Assembly (NCBI GenBank): GCA_937965895.1
Contig: CALCKS010000061.1
Coordinates: forward strand, 1-24,424
Length of the DNA stretch: 24,424 bases
Direction of reading: 5' to 3'
DNA from: an uncultured Campylobacter sp.
Lineage (GTDB): Bacteria > Campylobacterota > Campylobacteria > Campylobacterales > Campylobacteraceae
The position numbers and the translations under genes were made by a program. How positions within the stretch are numbered: the stretch's first letter is position 1; every line of letters begins with the position of its first letter. A model generated the notes under the pieces. It was not told the origin of the DNA. It was given only the letters and a program-made list of their open reading frames with translations, and searched no databases. Of this stretch, positions 1 through 7,908 are shown piece by piece.

Positions 1-116
1 AATACTGGGTCGGAATGTTCCCGTCAAATATCGACGGAACTACGACGGGCGCGGGTACAAGTATCTTTTTGGGACAGAGCAGGACGTTTATGCTCTCGGC
101 CGAAGTTAAATTTTAG
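1..116 (+). CDS. TonB-dependent outer-membrane receptor, C-terminal end only
   Basis: An open frame entering from the left edge (codons in phase with position 3) ends at TAG 114-116 and encodes about 37 residues ending in GQSRTFMLSAEVKF. A glycine-rich stretch followed by a final amphipathic strand with 'RTFMLS...F' and a terminal phenylalanine is typical of the last beta-strand of TonB-dependent receptors, which the BAM machinery recognises. The genes directly downstream encode an inner-membrane FecCD/FhuC-type ABC importer and its binding protein, which fits a receptor for a metal chelate, heme or corrinoid. The substrate cannot be read from this fragment. The family call rests on the C-terminal signature plus context. 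Confidence 0.7.
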   Translation, partial: YWVGMFPSNIDGTTTGAGTSIFLGQSRTFMLSAEVKF

Positions 117-150
117 AGGTTTATTTCCCAATACTTCACTTTTAAATTTA

Positions 151-190
151 GCGGCGGTTAGCATCTAGCCGCCGTTTAAATTTTACTTTT
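151..190 (+). terminator. Intrinsic terminator-like hairpin after the TonB receptor
   Basis: CGGCGGTTAG (152-161) pairs with CTAGCCGCCG (165-174) over 10 bp, with one G-T wobble and a 3-nt CAT loop, and is followed by the T-rich stretch TTTAAATTTTACTTTT. It sits 35 bases after the receptor stop. No convincing -10 box is visible between it and the methyltransferase start at 251, so it may be leaky and set the receptor-to-transporter ratio. Confidence 0.7.
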
Positions 191-250
191 AAATTTGAGG
201 TCAAATTTTGCTTTGGCTTCAAATTTAAAAACTTATTTTTTGGAGAAAAA

Positions 251-1102
251 ATGCAAGGACTACTAAACTGGCAGGCGATTAGGGAGCTCAAATTTGCCCC
301 GATGACGCGAGACGGAGCGGGCGGGAGCGCGGTTGATTGGGATAAAGTAGCCGTGATGTATAACGGCATGGCCGAGCTTGAAAAGCGTAGCGCGCAAATT
401 TTAGCTGGTGCCTTGCCTATCACGGATAAAGATAGCGTGCTAGACGTCGGCTGCGGACCGGGACGCCTCAGTATACCGATGGCTATGCGATCTAAAAGCC
501 TAACCGCGCTTGATGCGTTTGGAGAGATGCTTAAATTTTGCAAGCAAAACGCTAAAAACGCCGGCGTAAAAAATATAAATTTTATGAAAAAAAGCTGGCT
601 TGACAAGGACGCACTGGAAGTGATCGGTAAACACGATATCGTCGTCGCCTCGCGTTCGGTTGGCCTTGGCGATATAAAAAGACTAAACGATGCGGCAAAA
701 AAATACGTATGCATAACTAGCTTTTTAGAAGACCATCCAAGCCTTAGAGAAATTTGGATGGATCTGCTTGCGGGCATCGACGAAAGAGCCTCTAAACGCC
801 CGCCTTTTATAAACGAAAATCCCAGGATGTTTGGCTACAACGTCACTTTTAATATGCTTTATGATCTGGGCGCAAACGTAAACGTGCGTATCTTTGACAC
901 CGTTTACGAAAAGAGTTTTACGGGCAAGGACGAGGCTTACGAATTTTTAAAATTCGTCGGCGATATCCCAAAAGAAAAAGAGAAAATTTTTAGAAAAAAC
1001 GTGGATAAATGGTTGGTAAAAGATGGAATCGGAGTCAAATTTTACCGAGCGACAAAAAGCTACGCGATGTGGTACGATGTAAGCGAGGTAAAATTTGAAT
1101 AA
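251..1102 (+). CDS. Class I SAM-dependent methyltransferase in a metal-chelate uptake cassette
   Basis: The 283-residue protein has a Rossmann-type SAM-binding core. Motif I is VLDVGCGPGRL at residues 63-73, and the acidic residue at the end of strand 2 is D88 in TALDAFGEM. No signal peptide or membrane segment is visible, so it should be cytoplasmic. ATG 251 has the Shine-Dalgarno GGAG at 242-245. Its stop overlaps the permease start by 8 bases, indicating translational coupling with the transporter. The methyl acceptor is not evident: the C-terminal half (about 130-283) shows no substrate motif I recognise. Given its position between a TonB receptor and a BtuC/FecCD importer, a role in modifying the imported ligand (siderophore, heme or corrinoid-like) is a reasonable inference but unproven. 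Confidence 0.8.
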   Translation: MQGLLNWQAIRELKFAPMTRDGAGGSAVDWDKVAVMYNGMAELEKRSAQILAGALPITDKDSVLDVGCGPGRLSIPMAMRSKSLTALDAFGEMLKFCKQNAKNAGVKNINFMKKSWLDKDALEVIGKHDIVVASRSVGLGDIKRLNDAAKKYVCITSFLEDHPSLREIWMDLLAGIDERASKRPPFINENPRMFGYNVTFNMLYDLGANVNVRIFDTVYEKSFTGKDEAYEFLKFVGDIPKEKEKIFRKNVDKWLVKDGIGVKFYRATKSYAMWYDVSEVKFE

Positions 1103-2105
1103 CAAAGCCCTTTTTGCCGTTTTAACGATCGTGCTGATAGTTTGCGCCTTTGCTTCCTTGGCTATTGGCAGATACGGTCTTGGTGTGGCCGAAATTTTTT
1201 CTAGCTTAAAATCTTTGCTATTTGGCTCGCCGCCGTCAAACGAGCAAGCTCACGCCGTGATAACGCAAATCAGACTTCCACGTATCGCCTTTGCAGTGCT
1301 AGTGGGAGCCGCTCTTTCTGCAGCCGGCGCCGTCTATCAAGGGCTTTTTAAAAATCCCCTAGTATCTCCAGATATCCTGGGCGTATCTAGCGGCGCAGCG
1401 GTCGGAGCCAGCATTGCTATCATCCTTTCACTGCCCGTACTTTATGTCTCGCTAGCAGCTTTTGGCTTTGGACTTGCAGCTGTTTTTGTGGTAGTTTTTT
1501 TAAGCCAACTCATAGCTAGAGGCAAGCTAAACGTCATCATAATGGTTCTCTCAGGCGTCGTCATATCTTCACTTTTCGGTGCTTTTAGCTCGCTTTTAAA
1601 ATTTCTAGCAGATAGCGAAAACAAGCTACCTGAAATCACGTTTTGGCTGATGGGCAGTTTAGCTCGCACGGGAGGATATCAAAACGTCCTTTATATGCTA
1701 GGCGTAACGGCGCTTTGCTCCGCGCCTCTATTTTTGCTTAGATTTAGGCTAAATATCTTAGCCTTTGGCGAAGAAGAGGCTAAAGCCATGGGCGTAAACG
1801 TCAAATTTTACAGCTTTATCATCATATGCGCCTCTACTTTGCTGACGGCTTCTAGCGTGGCTTTTTGCGGTATCATAGGCTGGGTCGGGCTCATCGTGCC
1901 GCACATAGCTCGCTCTATCGTGGGGGCAAATTTTAACGCCCTCTTGCCGGCTTCAATGCTAATTGGAGCACTATTTTTGCTGATAGTAGATACGATCGCA
2001 AGGTGCGCTATGGCTAGCGAGATACCTCTTGGCATCATCACCTCGCTCATCGGCGCACCTGTTTTTATCTACCTGCTTTATCAAAGCAAAAAGGGCTGGC
2101 TGTGA
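1095..2105 (+). CDS. FecCD/BtuC-family ABC transporter permease
   Basis: A 336-residue, very hydrophobic protein with the hallmarks of iron-siderophore/B12/heme importer permeases: RLPRIAFAVLVGAALSAAG near residues 60-78, the segment GLFKNPLVSPDILGVSSGAA, WLMGSLARTG, and the late motif GWVGLIVPHIAR before the final helices. About ten membrane helices are expected for the family and two copies would form the pore. Translation starts at a TTG (1095-1097) within AAATTTG, overlapping the methyltransferase stop by 8 bases; I see no better start that keeps the first helix. The stop TGA overlaps the GTG of the ATPase. Heme, siderophore and corrinoid permeases cannot be told apart from sequence alone. 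Confidence 0.9.
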   Translation: MNNKALFAVLTIVLIVCAFASLAIGRYGLGVAEIFSSLKSLLFGSPPSNEQAHAVITQIRLPRIAFAVLVGAALSAAGAVYQGLFKNPLVSPDILGVSSGAAVGASIAIILSLPVLYVSLAAFGFGLAAVFVVVFLSQLIARGKLNVIIMVLSGVVISSLFGAFSSLLKFLADSENKLPEITFWLMGSLARTGGYQNVLYMLGVTALCSAPLFLLRFRLNILAFGEEEAKAMGVNVKFYSFIIICASTLLTASSVAFCGIIGWVGLIVPHIARSIVGANFNALLPASMLIGALFLLIVDTIARCAMASEIPLGIITSLIGAPVFIYLLYQSKKGWL

Positions 2106-2878
2106 AATTTGAGATAAAAAATTTGAGCTGCGGATATGGCAAAAAGCCAGTCGTGAAAGAATTTAGCACCGAGTTAAAAGACGGAGAAATTTTATGCTTG
2201 CTCGGACCAAACGGCGTGGGTAAGACGACGGTTTTTAAGACGATTTTGGGATTTTTAAAGCCATTTGGCGGAGAAATTTTAGCAGACGGGCGAGATTTTT
2301 TCGCTTTAAACGATAAAGAGCGAGCAAAGATCGTTAGCTATGTGCCTCAGGCTCACACGCCGCCCTTTGCTTTTAAGGTTTTAGATGTCGTTTTGATGGG
2401 GCGCTCGCCATATATCGGAACCTTTGAAAATCCAAGCGCAAAGGACGTAAAGATCGCCGAACAAAAGCTTGAGATGCTAGGAATGAGCGAATTTGCGGAT
2501 AAAATTTACACCGATATCAGCGGCGGCGAGAGGCAAATGGTCTTGATCGCAAGGGCTTTAGCGCAAGAAGCAAACGCCGTGATGCTTGACGAGCCCGCTT
2601 CAAATTTGGACTTTGGAAACCAAGTAAAAATCCTAAAAGCCGTAAAAGAGCTAGCAGCAAACGGACATAAGATCATCATGACGTCGCACTTTACCGAGCA
2701 TGCTTTTTACATAGACGCCAAGGTCGCGCTTTTAAAAAGAGATCAAAGCATAATCTACGGCAGTGCGAGCGAAGCGATAACGGATGAAAATTTGAGACTC
2801 GCTTACGGCGCGGATATCAGAGTAGTAAAAAACGAGATCGAGGGCAGAAGCGTCTACTCCTGCGTTCCGATCATTTAA
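2102..2878 (+). CDS. ABC transporter ATP-binding protein, FecE/FhuC/BtuD type
   Basis: This 258-residue nucleotide-binding subunit has Walker A GPNGVGKTT at 35-43, Q-loop glutamine 83 in VPQ, signature ISGGERQ at 139-145, Walker B VMLDEP at 160-165 with D-loop SNLD, and switch histidine 196 in TSHFTEH. It powers the permease encoded immediately upstream. The GTG start at 2102 forms a GTGA overlap with the permease stop, a typical arrangement for fixed stoichiometry. The length is normal for the family and all catalytic motifs are intact. Confidence 0.93.
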   Translation: MKFEIKNLSCGYGKKPVVKEFSTELKDGEILCLLGPNGVGKTTVFKTILGFLKPFGGEILADGRDFFALNDKERAKIVSYVPQAHTPPFAFKVLDVVLMGRSPYIGTFENPSAKDVKIAEQKLEMLGMSEFADKIYTDISGGERQMVLIARALAQEANAVMLDEPASNLDFGNQVKILKAVKELAANGHKIIMTSHFTEHAFYIDAKVALLKRDQSIIYGSASEAITDENLRLAYGADIRVVKNEIEGRSVYSCVPII

Positions 2879-2887
2879 GGAGAAAAA

Positions 2888-3877
2888 ATGAGAAAGATTT
2901 TGGCGGTTTTGATTTTGCAGGCGCGTATCGTCGTGGACGACGGCGGCAAAGAGGTGCAAATCCCTGATAACGTAGAGCGCGTAACGCCGATGATAGGGGC
3001 TTTTACACAGATGAGCGCAATGCTAACGGGTGAAGATAAAATCATCTCTGGCGCAGCACGGCTACCGAAGATGATGAGTAAAATTTTCCCTAAAATAAAA
3101 ACGATGAATAACGTAAGCGGCTCGCTAACAAGCAGTGTTGAGAGCATCATCACCTCAAATACGCAGGTAGTTTTTGGACCCGTCGGTATGATGTTTGACG
3201 AAAATCAAAGAGCCCAGCTAGAAGCCGCCGGCATCGCGGTCGTAAATATAAATAAATTTAGCAACGCTAGCGAGATAAAGGGTGCAGTTAGTAAAATAGC
3301 CGAAATTTTAGGCGGGGATGCAGTAAAAAAGGCAGAGGAATTTAACGAGTACTTTGACGAAAATATAAAATACGTAAGCGAAAAAGTCCAAAATATCAAG
3401 GATAAAAAGCGGGTTTTGGCTCTAAATTTTAACTCTGGAAATTTTAGCACGATCAGCAGCAAAGATATCGGCGCAGAGTACATAAAAATTGCCGGCGGAA
3501 TAAATTTAAGCTCCCAAGATAACGAAGCGGACTTTAAAATCTCAAAGACGATAAACGAGGAGCAAGTTATTATCTTTAATCCCGATATCATCATAACCAA
3601 TTCTCGCGAAGGCAAGGAAAAAATCCTAAATAATCCTGCGTTTGAAAAACTAAAAGCCGTTAAAGACGGCGCCGTATTCGTCGTGCCTAGCGGCGTGTAT
3701 CTGTGGAGCATGCGTAGCGCCGAGGGGGCGTTGCAACCGCTTTGGCTAGCTAAAATCTTTTATCCCGAAATTTTTACAGAGCTAAATTTAGAAGATGAAG
3801 TTAAAAAATTTTACCTCAAATTTTACCGCTACGAGCTAAGTGACGAGGAGCTAAAAGAAATACTAAATCCAAAATAA
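2888..3877 (+). CDS. Periplasmic substrate-binding protein of the FecCD-type importer, with an abnormally short signal peptide
   Basis: The 329-residue protein belongs to the FepB/BtuF-like helical-backbone binding protein family: an N-terminal 'VVDDGGKEVQIPDNVERV' segment, a middle part with TSSVESI and NTQVVFGP, and a late 'SMRSAEGALQPLWLAKIFYPE' region seen in iron-chelate binding proteins. ATG 2888 has AAGGAG at 2877-2882 ideally placed, and the only upstream in-frame codons end in the ATPase stop at 2876-2878, so no longer N-terminus exists. The leader is only MRKILAVLILQ before mature-looking sequence starts, with no proper hydrophobic core length and no lipobox; see findings. It would capture the ligand released by the TonB receptor and deliver it to the permease. 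Export of this allele is uncertain. Confidence 0.85.
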   Translation: MRKILAVLILQARIVVDDGGKEVQIPDNVERVTPMIGAFTQMSAMLTGEDKIISGAARLPKMMSKIFPKIKTMNNVSGSLTSSVESIITSNTQVVFGPVGMMFDENQRAQLEAAGIAVVNINKFSNASEIKGAVSKIAEILGGDAVKKAEEFNEYFDENIKYVSEKVQNIKDKKRVLALNFNSGNFSTISSKDIGAEYIKIAGGINLSSQDNEADFKISKTINEEQVIIFNPDIIITNSREGKEKILNNPAFEKLKAVKDGAVFVVPSGVYLWSMRSAEGALQPLWLAKIFYPEIFTELNLEDEVKKFYLKFYRYELSDEELKEILNPK

Positions 3878-3889
3878 AACCACTAAATT

Positions 3890-3918
3890 TTCGCCTCGCT
3901 TTGTAAACTCGGGGCGAA
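3890..3918 (+). terminator. Possible terminator hairpin at the end of the uptake operon
   Basis: TTCGCCTCG (3890-3898) can pair with CGGGGCGAA (3910-3918) over 9 bp with one T-G wobble and an 11-nt loop, starting 12 bases after the binding-protein stop. The downstream stretch TAAATTTAG is only weakly T-rich, so this may be an inefficient or factor-assisted terminator. Confidence 0.5.
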
Positions 3919-3940
3919 TAAATTTAGCCCTCGCTGCTTT

Positions 3941-3982
3941 TGCGTTTTTATAAATTTAAGCCCGTTTGGGTATAATCTGGCC
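3941..3982 (+). promoter_or_regulatory. Sigma70-type promoter of the helicase gene
   Basis: A perfect TATAAT box lies at 3971-3976, preceded by TTTGGG and by the T-rich stretch TTTTTATAAATTTAAG with no clear -35, matching the known Campylobacter sigma70 promoter style. Predicted transcription start is near 3983, giving a leader of about 20 bases with the Shine-Dalgarno GAGGAAA at 3994-4000 before ATG 4003. Confidence 0.75.
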
Positions 3983-4002
3983 TTTTAAAACGCGAGGAAA
4001 AT

Positions 4003-6036
4003 ATGCCCCTTTCAAAACTAAATCAAGAACAATACGCCGCCGCGACCGCTCCTGCCGGGCACAATCTAGTTATCGCAAGTGCGGGCACTGGCAAAACAAG
4101 CACCATCGTCGCTCGCATCGCTCATCTGCTAAATTTAGGCGTAAAACCCGAAAAAATCCTGCTGCTAACCTTTACCAACAAGGCCGCGGCCGAGATGATC
4201 GAGCGTCTAAACCGACATTTTGATAAAAAAATTACCTCGCGTATCACGGCGGGCACCTTTCACTCGGTTTCTTATTCGCTGCTTAAATTTCTAGAAAAAC
4301 CGGTCACGCTAAAGCAGCCAGGCGAGCTAAAAACGCTGCTAAAATCGCTCGTAGAAAGGCGCAAATTTAACCACCTAAGCGACGTCAAGCCATACGGCGG
4401 CGCCTATCTTTACGACGCGTATTCACTGTTTCAAAATTTAGCCCTAAAGCAGACGTTTGGCGAGTGGCTAAAGGAGCGAAGCGACGAGCAAGGCGTATAT
4501 GCCGAGATTTATGAGGACGTTTTGCGCGAATTTGAGGAGGAAAAGAGCAAATTCGGCTACGCGGATTTTAACGACCTGCTTATCAAAATGCGTAACGAAC
4601 TAAGAAAAGGCGCGCCGCTAAAATTTGAGGAAATTTTAGTCGACGAGTATCAGGACACAAACTCGCTGCAAGGCTCGCTAATCAGTGCTTTTGAGACGAA
4701 AAGCCTTTTTTGCGTCGGGGATTTCGACCAGAGCATTTACGCATTTAACGGCGCAAACATCGAGATCATCGGCTCGTTTAAGGACCGATTTGCAGACGCT
4801 AAAATCTACGCGCTAAACATCAACTACCGCAGCAGCTCCGCCATCCTAGCCCTGGCCAACAAAGTGATCGCAAACAACCCGCGACTTTACGAAAAAAAGC
4901 TAGTCGTCGGCCGCGAGGGCAAATTTACCTCGCCAAAGCTGCTAGTTTACAACGAACTTTTCGATCAATACTCAAACATCGCGCAGATCATCGCCGTCTC
5001 AAAATACAAAAAAGAGAACATCGCCATCATCTTTCGCAACAACTCAAGCGCCGATGGTCTAGAAGTCGCGCTGCGAGAGCTTGGTATCGGCTCCAAGCGC
5101 AAGGGCGGCGTGAGCTTTTTTGAAAGCCGCGAGGTACGCGCCGCGATGGATCTGCTGGGCATCCTCATAAACCCAAAGGACATCATGGCGTTTATCCACG
5201 TGTGCGAATACGCAAAAGGCGTCGGTGCGGCGCTTAGCAAGGAGATTTTCGAGGTGCTAAGTAAGGTCGGACACGGCGACGTCGTGCGCGGATTTTTACA
5301 GCCCGATGATAGCGTAGAGGCCTTTGCTAAAAAGACCAAAAACTACCAGCTGGGGCTTTTTGACGAGCTTGACGAGGTCGGGGAGAAGTCTCGCTTTGCT
5401 AAATTTAACTTTTGCGAGAATTTTTTCGCGCACCCGATTTTAAAAATACAAAAACTAAGCGAGAGCGGCGGGCAGTTTTTGTATGAAATTTATAACTTTT
5501 TAAGCGTCGCCAAACGCCACTCGCGCCCGACCTCGCTGATAGAGGATCTCAAAAATAGCAAAATTTACGCCCTTATCGCCGACAATCTCGCAACCAAGCG
5601 CGCCACGCAAAAAAACGGCAACGTCGACGAAACGCTAAAAAAAGAGGCCCTGGAGCGCATCGCGGGCAAGCTCGAGGTGCTGGGCGAACTGGCCAAAAAC
5701 TACTCGGAGGCGGAGAAATTTTATAACTTTATCACGCTGGGCAGCAGCGAGATGAGCAGCGGCGAAGGGGTAAATCTGCTAAGCGTGCACGCCTCAAAGG
5801 GGCTTGAGTTTGACCTCGTTTTCGTAGTTGATCTTGCGCAAAATCGCTTCCCGAACCTCAAACTAATGAGCATGGGCGGCTCGCTCGAGGAGGAGCGGCG
5901 GCTCTTTTACGTCGCGGTCACTCGCGCGCGCGACGAGCTGATTTTAAGCTACGCCAAATACGACAAAATCAAAAAGATAAACTACCAGCCTAGCCAGTTT
6001 TTGATCGAGGCCGGGATGGCGAGTGCGGGGATTTAA
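4003..6036 (+). CDS. ATP-dependent DNA helicase, UvrD/Rep/PcrA superfamily 1A
   Basis: The 677-residue protein has all SF1A motifs: Walker A ASAGTGKTS at 25-33, motif Ia LTFTNKAAAEM, motif II DEYQD at 214-218, motif III VGDFDQSIYAFNGAN, motif IV region NINYRSS, motif V LLSVHASKGLEFD at about 592-604 and motif VI EEERRLFYVAVTRAR near 630-644. It should be a 3'-5' helicase acting in replication restart, repair or recombination. Motif III has asparagine where E. coli UvrD has the arginine of 'RGA'; I do not know whether this matters. The C. jejuni counterpart is probably Cj0777 (recalled, not searched), but Campylobacter genomes carry more than one UvrD-like gene, so I give no symbol. It is monocistronic and converges with murF. 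Confidence 0.92.
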   Translation: MPLSKLNQEQYAAATAPAGHNLVIASAGTGKTSTIVARIAHLLNLGVKPEKILLLTFTNKAAAEMIERLNRHFDKKITSRITAGTFHSVSYSLLKFLEKPVTLKQPGELKTLLKSLVERRKFNHLSDVKPYGGAYLYDAYSLFQNLALKQTFGEWLKERSDEQGVYAEIYEDVLREFEEEKSKFGYADFNDLLIKMRNELRKGAPLKFEEILVDEYQDTNSLQGSLISAFETKSLFCVGDFDQSIYAFNGANIEIIGSFKDRFADAKIYALNINYRSSSAILALANKVIANNPRLYEKKLVVGREGKFTSPKLLVYNELFDQYSNIAQIIAVSKYKKENIAIIFRNNSSADGLEVALRELGIGSKRKGGVSFFESREVRAAMDLLGILINPKDIMAFIHVCEYAKGVGAALSKEIFEVLSKVGHGDVVRGFLQPDDSVEAFAKKTKNYQLGLFDELDEVGEKSRFAKFNFCENFFAHPILKIQKLSESGGQFLYEIYNFLSVAKRHSRPTSLIEDLKNSKIYALIADNLATKRATQKNGNVDETLKKEALERIAGKLEVLGELAKNYSEAEKFYNFITLGSSEMSSGEGVNLLSVHASKGLEFDLVFVVDLAQNRFPNLKLMSMGGSLEEERRLFYVAVTRARDELILSYAKYDKIKKINYQPSQFLIEAGMASAGI

Positions 6037-6121
6037 ATTTAGCCGCCCTATTTTATCTTTCGTCTGCGGAAATCGGCGCTTGGCAAAACTCGCACCTTAA
6101 AAATGCTAAATTTAACTAAAC

Positions 6122-6139
6122 TTCAAATTTTAATTTGAA
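6122..6139. terminator. AT-rich palindrome between convergent helicase and murF genes
   Basis: TTCAAATT (6122-6129), a 2-base spacer and AATTTGAA (6132-6139) form a perfect 8-bp inverted repeat in the 162-base gap between the two converging stop codons. It could contribute to bidirectional termination, but it lacks a GC-rich stem; such AAATTT-based palindromes are frequent in this genome by composition. Confidence 0.3.
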
Positions 6140-6198
6140 AAGCTAGAAGCAGCACTATCAAATTTATCTCTATCGCCCCAAACCCTCAAATTTGCCCC

Positions 6199-7635
6199 CT
6201 ACATAAAGCTCGGCGCGTCGTTTGAAAAAAGGATCAGATCGCCCGCTTTGGTGTTTTGCGCCAGAGCTTCTTGCATTTTTGACTTATCTTTGATGACGAT
6301 GACTTTTGGTCTGTTTAGGTGCTTTAGTAGCGCGACTGCGTTTAGCGAGCTTGTCAGCATAACGATGTCAAAGGTCTTGTTGATGATTTTGCTTAGCTTT
6401 TCGTTCTCTTCGTCGCTGCTCTCCATGATGCCAGGCGTCACGAGCACCTTGCGCCCTTCGTAGCCGGCGACTAGCTCATAACTCGCGCTCATACCGTTAA
6501 AGTTGCCGTTAAAGCCGTCGTCGATGATGATTTTGCCGCCCGCATCGATGCGCTCAAGTCTGTGCTCGACGTTTTTTAGGCGTGCTAGAGCTACGGCGAT
6601 CCTGGTCTCGTCTAATCCCAGATATAGCGCGGTTTTGACGCAGACAGCTAGGTTTGCGGCGTTAAATTTACCAAGTAGCGGCGAAGCAAATTCCATCTCG
6701 CCAAGCTTAAATTTAACCCCATCCAAGCTCGCCTCAACGCCGCTTAGATCTTTATCGTAAATTTCTATCTTCTCGCCCTCGCTTGCCTGCGTACTGCTGT
6801 GCACGAAAGCCTTTTTTAGGCGCTTTGAGCTAAGAGCCTCAAGCTTCGTGGCACGGATATTTTCAAGCGTCTTAAAGTACTCGATATGTTGCGCGCCGAT
6901 CTCGCCGACGATAGCGATGTGCGGGTTCAAAAACTCCGTGATCTGCGCGATGTCACCTTTTAGGCGCGCGCCAGCCTCGGCGATATATATCTGTGTACCG
7001 GCGGCAAGCTCGTTGTTTACGTCTTGAATGAGGCCTGCTAGGGTGTTTACGCTGCGAGGGGTTTTGCGGCAGACGAAGTCATTTTTAAGCAGCTCAAATA
7101 GGAAATTTTTGATACTGGTCTTGCCAAAACTCGCCGTTATCATGATGATTTTAAGCTCAGGCATCGAGGCTAGCTTTTTGCGCGCGCTGTTTTCGTATGC
7201 TTTAAATTTAGCCTTTTCCAGCAAAAAGCTAAGCGCAAAAGAAACCACGAGCGGCAGGACGACGCCTAAATTTACGCGGTACTGCGTCGCTATATAAACG
7301 GCGTAGCTGGCGATAACGGCGAGCGCTAGGATAACGAAAAATCGCTTGACTCGCGGCGTAAAAACCAGCTTTTTATCGAGCTTTTTGTGCCAAAGAGCTA
7401 GGCTTGGCACCAGTGCAAAGTAAAAATAAATCCAAAAAAATCGCTCCGCCCCGTAAAAAAGCACGATCGGCACGATAAGGAAAAACACGTGCCACAGCGG
7501 CCTAGTGAAGTGAAACAGCACGCGCTCAAACTTGTAGGAAAACCACTGAAGGCAGGTGATGAGATAAAATCCCAGCGCAAACGTAAATAAAATCTGCGTC
7601 GCGGCAAGGCCGATATTTATTAGGGTTTCGTTCAT
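6199..7635 (-). CDS. murF: UDP-N-acetylmuramoyl-tripeptide--D-alanyl-D-alanine ligase with N-terminal membrane domain (MurF)
   Basis: Mur ligase that adds D-Ala-D-Ala to the UDP-MurNAc-tripeptide, the last cytoplasmic step of the peptidoglycan precursor. I chose ATG 7635 (478 aa) because AGGAG stands just upstream; a longer frame to 7758 exists but its added basic leader looks like non-coding sequence. Residues 1-140 hold about four hydrophobic segments, an epsilonproteobacterial membrane extension absent from E. coli MurF. The ATP loop is TASFGKTS (167-174), followed by EAGARLKGDI (220-229), the substrate-binding HRLERIDAG (358-366) and DDGFNGN (372-378), which stands where other MurF have DD-YNAN. 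It ends in FSNDAPSFM. The product of ddl, encoded about 2 kb upstream on the same strand, supplies its dipeptide. Confidence 0.88.
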   Translation of the reverse strand: MNETLINIGLAATQILFTFALGFYLITCLQWFSYKFERVLFHFTRPLWHVFFLIVPIVLFYGAERFFWIYFYFALVPSLALWHKKLDKKLVFTPRVKRFFVILALAVIASYAVYIATQYRVNLGVVLPLVVSFALSFLLEKAKFKAYENSARKKLASMPELKIIMITASFGKTSIKNFLFELLKNDFVCRKTPRSVNTLAGLIQDVNNELAAGTQIYIAEAGARLKGDIAQITEFLNPHIAIVGEIGAQHIEYFKTLENIRATKLEALSSKRLKKAFVHSSTQASEGEKIEIYDKDLSGVEASLDGVKFKLGEMEFASPLLGKFNAANLAVCVKTALYLGLDETRIAVALARLKNVEHRLERIDAGGKIIIDDGFNGNFNGMSASYELVAGYEGRKVLVTPGIMESSDEENEKLSKIINKTFDIVMLTSSLNAVALLKHLNRPKVIVIKDKSKMQEALAQNTKAGDLILFSNDAPSFM

Positions 7636-7846
7636 TTTTTCTCCTGGGTTCGTTTGAGCTGGCTTTCCCTGCCGCTTTTGCCAAATTTGACATTTTGTGG
7701 TTTGTTTTTGCAGATTTGGCGTAAATTTTGATAGTTTTTTTGTTAAATTTGAGAGCAAATTTAGCCGCCCTGCTTTATTTTTGTGCCGTAAAATGCAAAT
7801 ATTTATCAGCCGAGATTTTACAGATTTTGGGCTTAAATTTAGCTCG

Positions 7847-7884
7847 TAAATTTAATGTAGGCCTGCCAAGCCTGCATAAATTTA
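7847..7884 (-). terminator. Strong hairpin between the hydrolase unit and murF
   Basis: TAAATTTA (7847-7854) plus TGTAGGC (7856-7862) pair with GCCTGCA (7870-7876) plus TAAATTTA (7877-7884): 15 bp with one bulged A at 7855, one G-T wobble and a 7-base loop. It starts 25 bases past the end of the minus-strand frame at 7909, as expected for a terminator of that unit. The 3' arm is T-rich rather than followed by a long T run. The rest of 7636-7846 shows no gene; murF's own promoter is not obvious. Confidence 0.5.
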
Positions 7885-7908
7885 ATACTGATATCGTAAT
7901 CTAAGGCG

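Noticed and set aside
175..250. Fur box upstream of the uptake cassette
   Set aside because: The AAATTTGA/TCAAATTT palindromes here are the common genome word and do not resemble the GATAAT repeats of a Fur site.
148..777. 209-residue minus-strand frame over the methyltransferase
   Set aside because: Shadow of the real gene, which has the SAM motif, a good ribosome site and coupling to the permease.
3966..4223. 85-residue frame starting before the helicase gene
   Set aside because: It covers the helicase promoter and overlaps the helicase in another frame, with arginine/serine-rich shadow composition.
7636..7758. Longer N-terminus for MurF starting at 7758
   Set aside because: The added 41 residues are basic and look like translated non-coding DNA; ATG 7635 has a good AGGAG ribosome site and starts at the first membrane helix.
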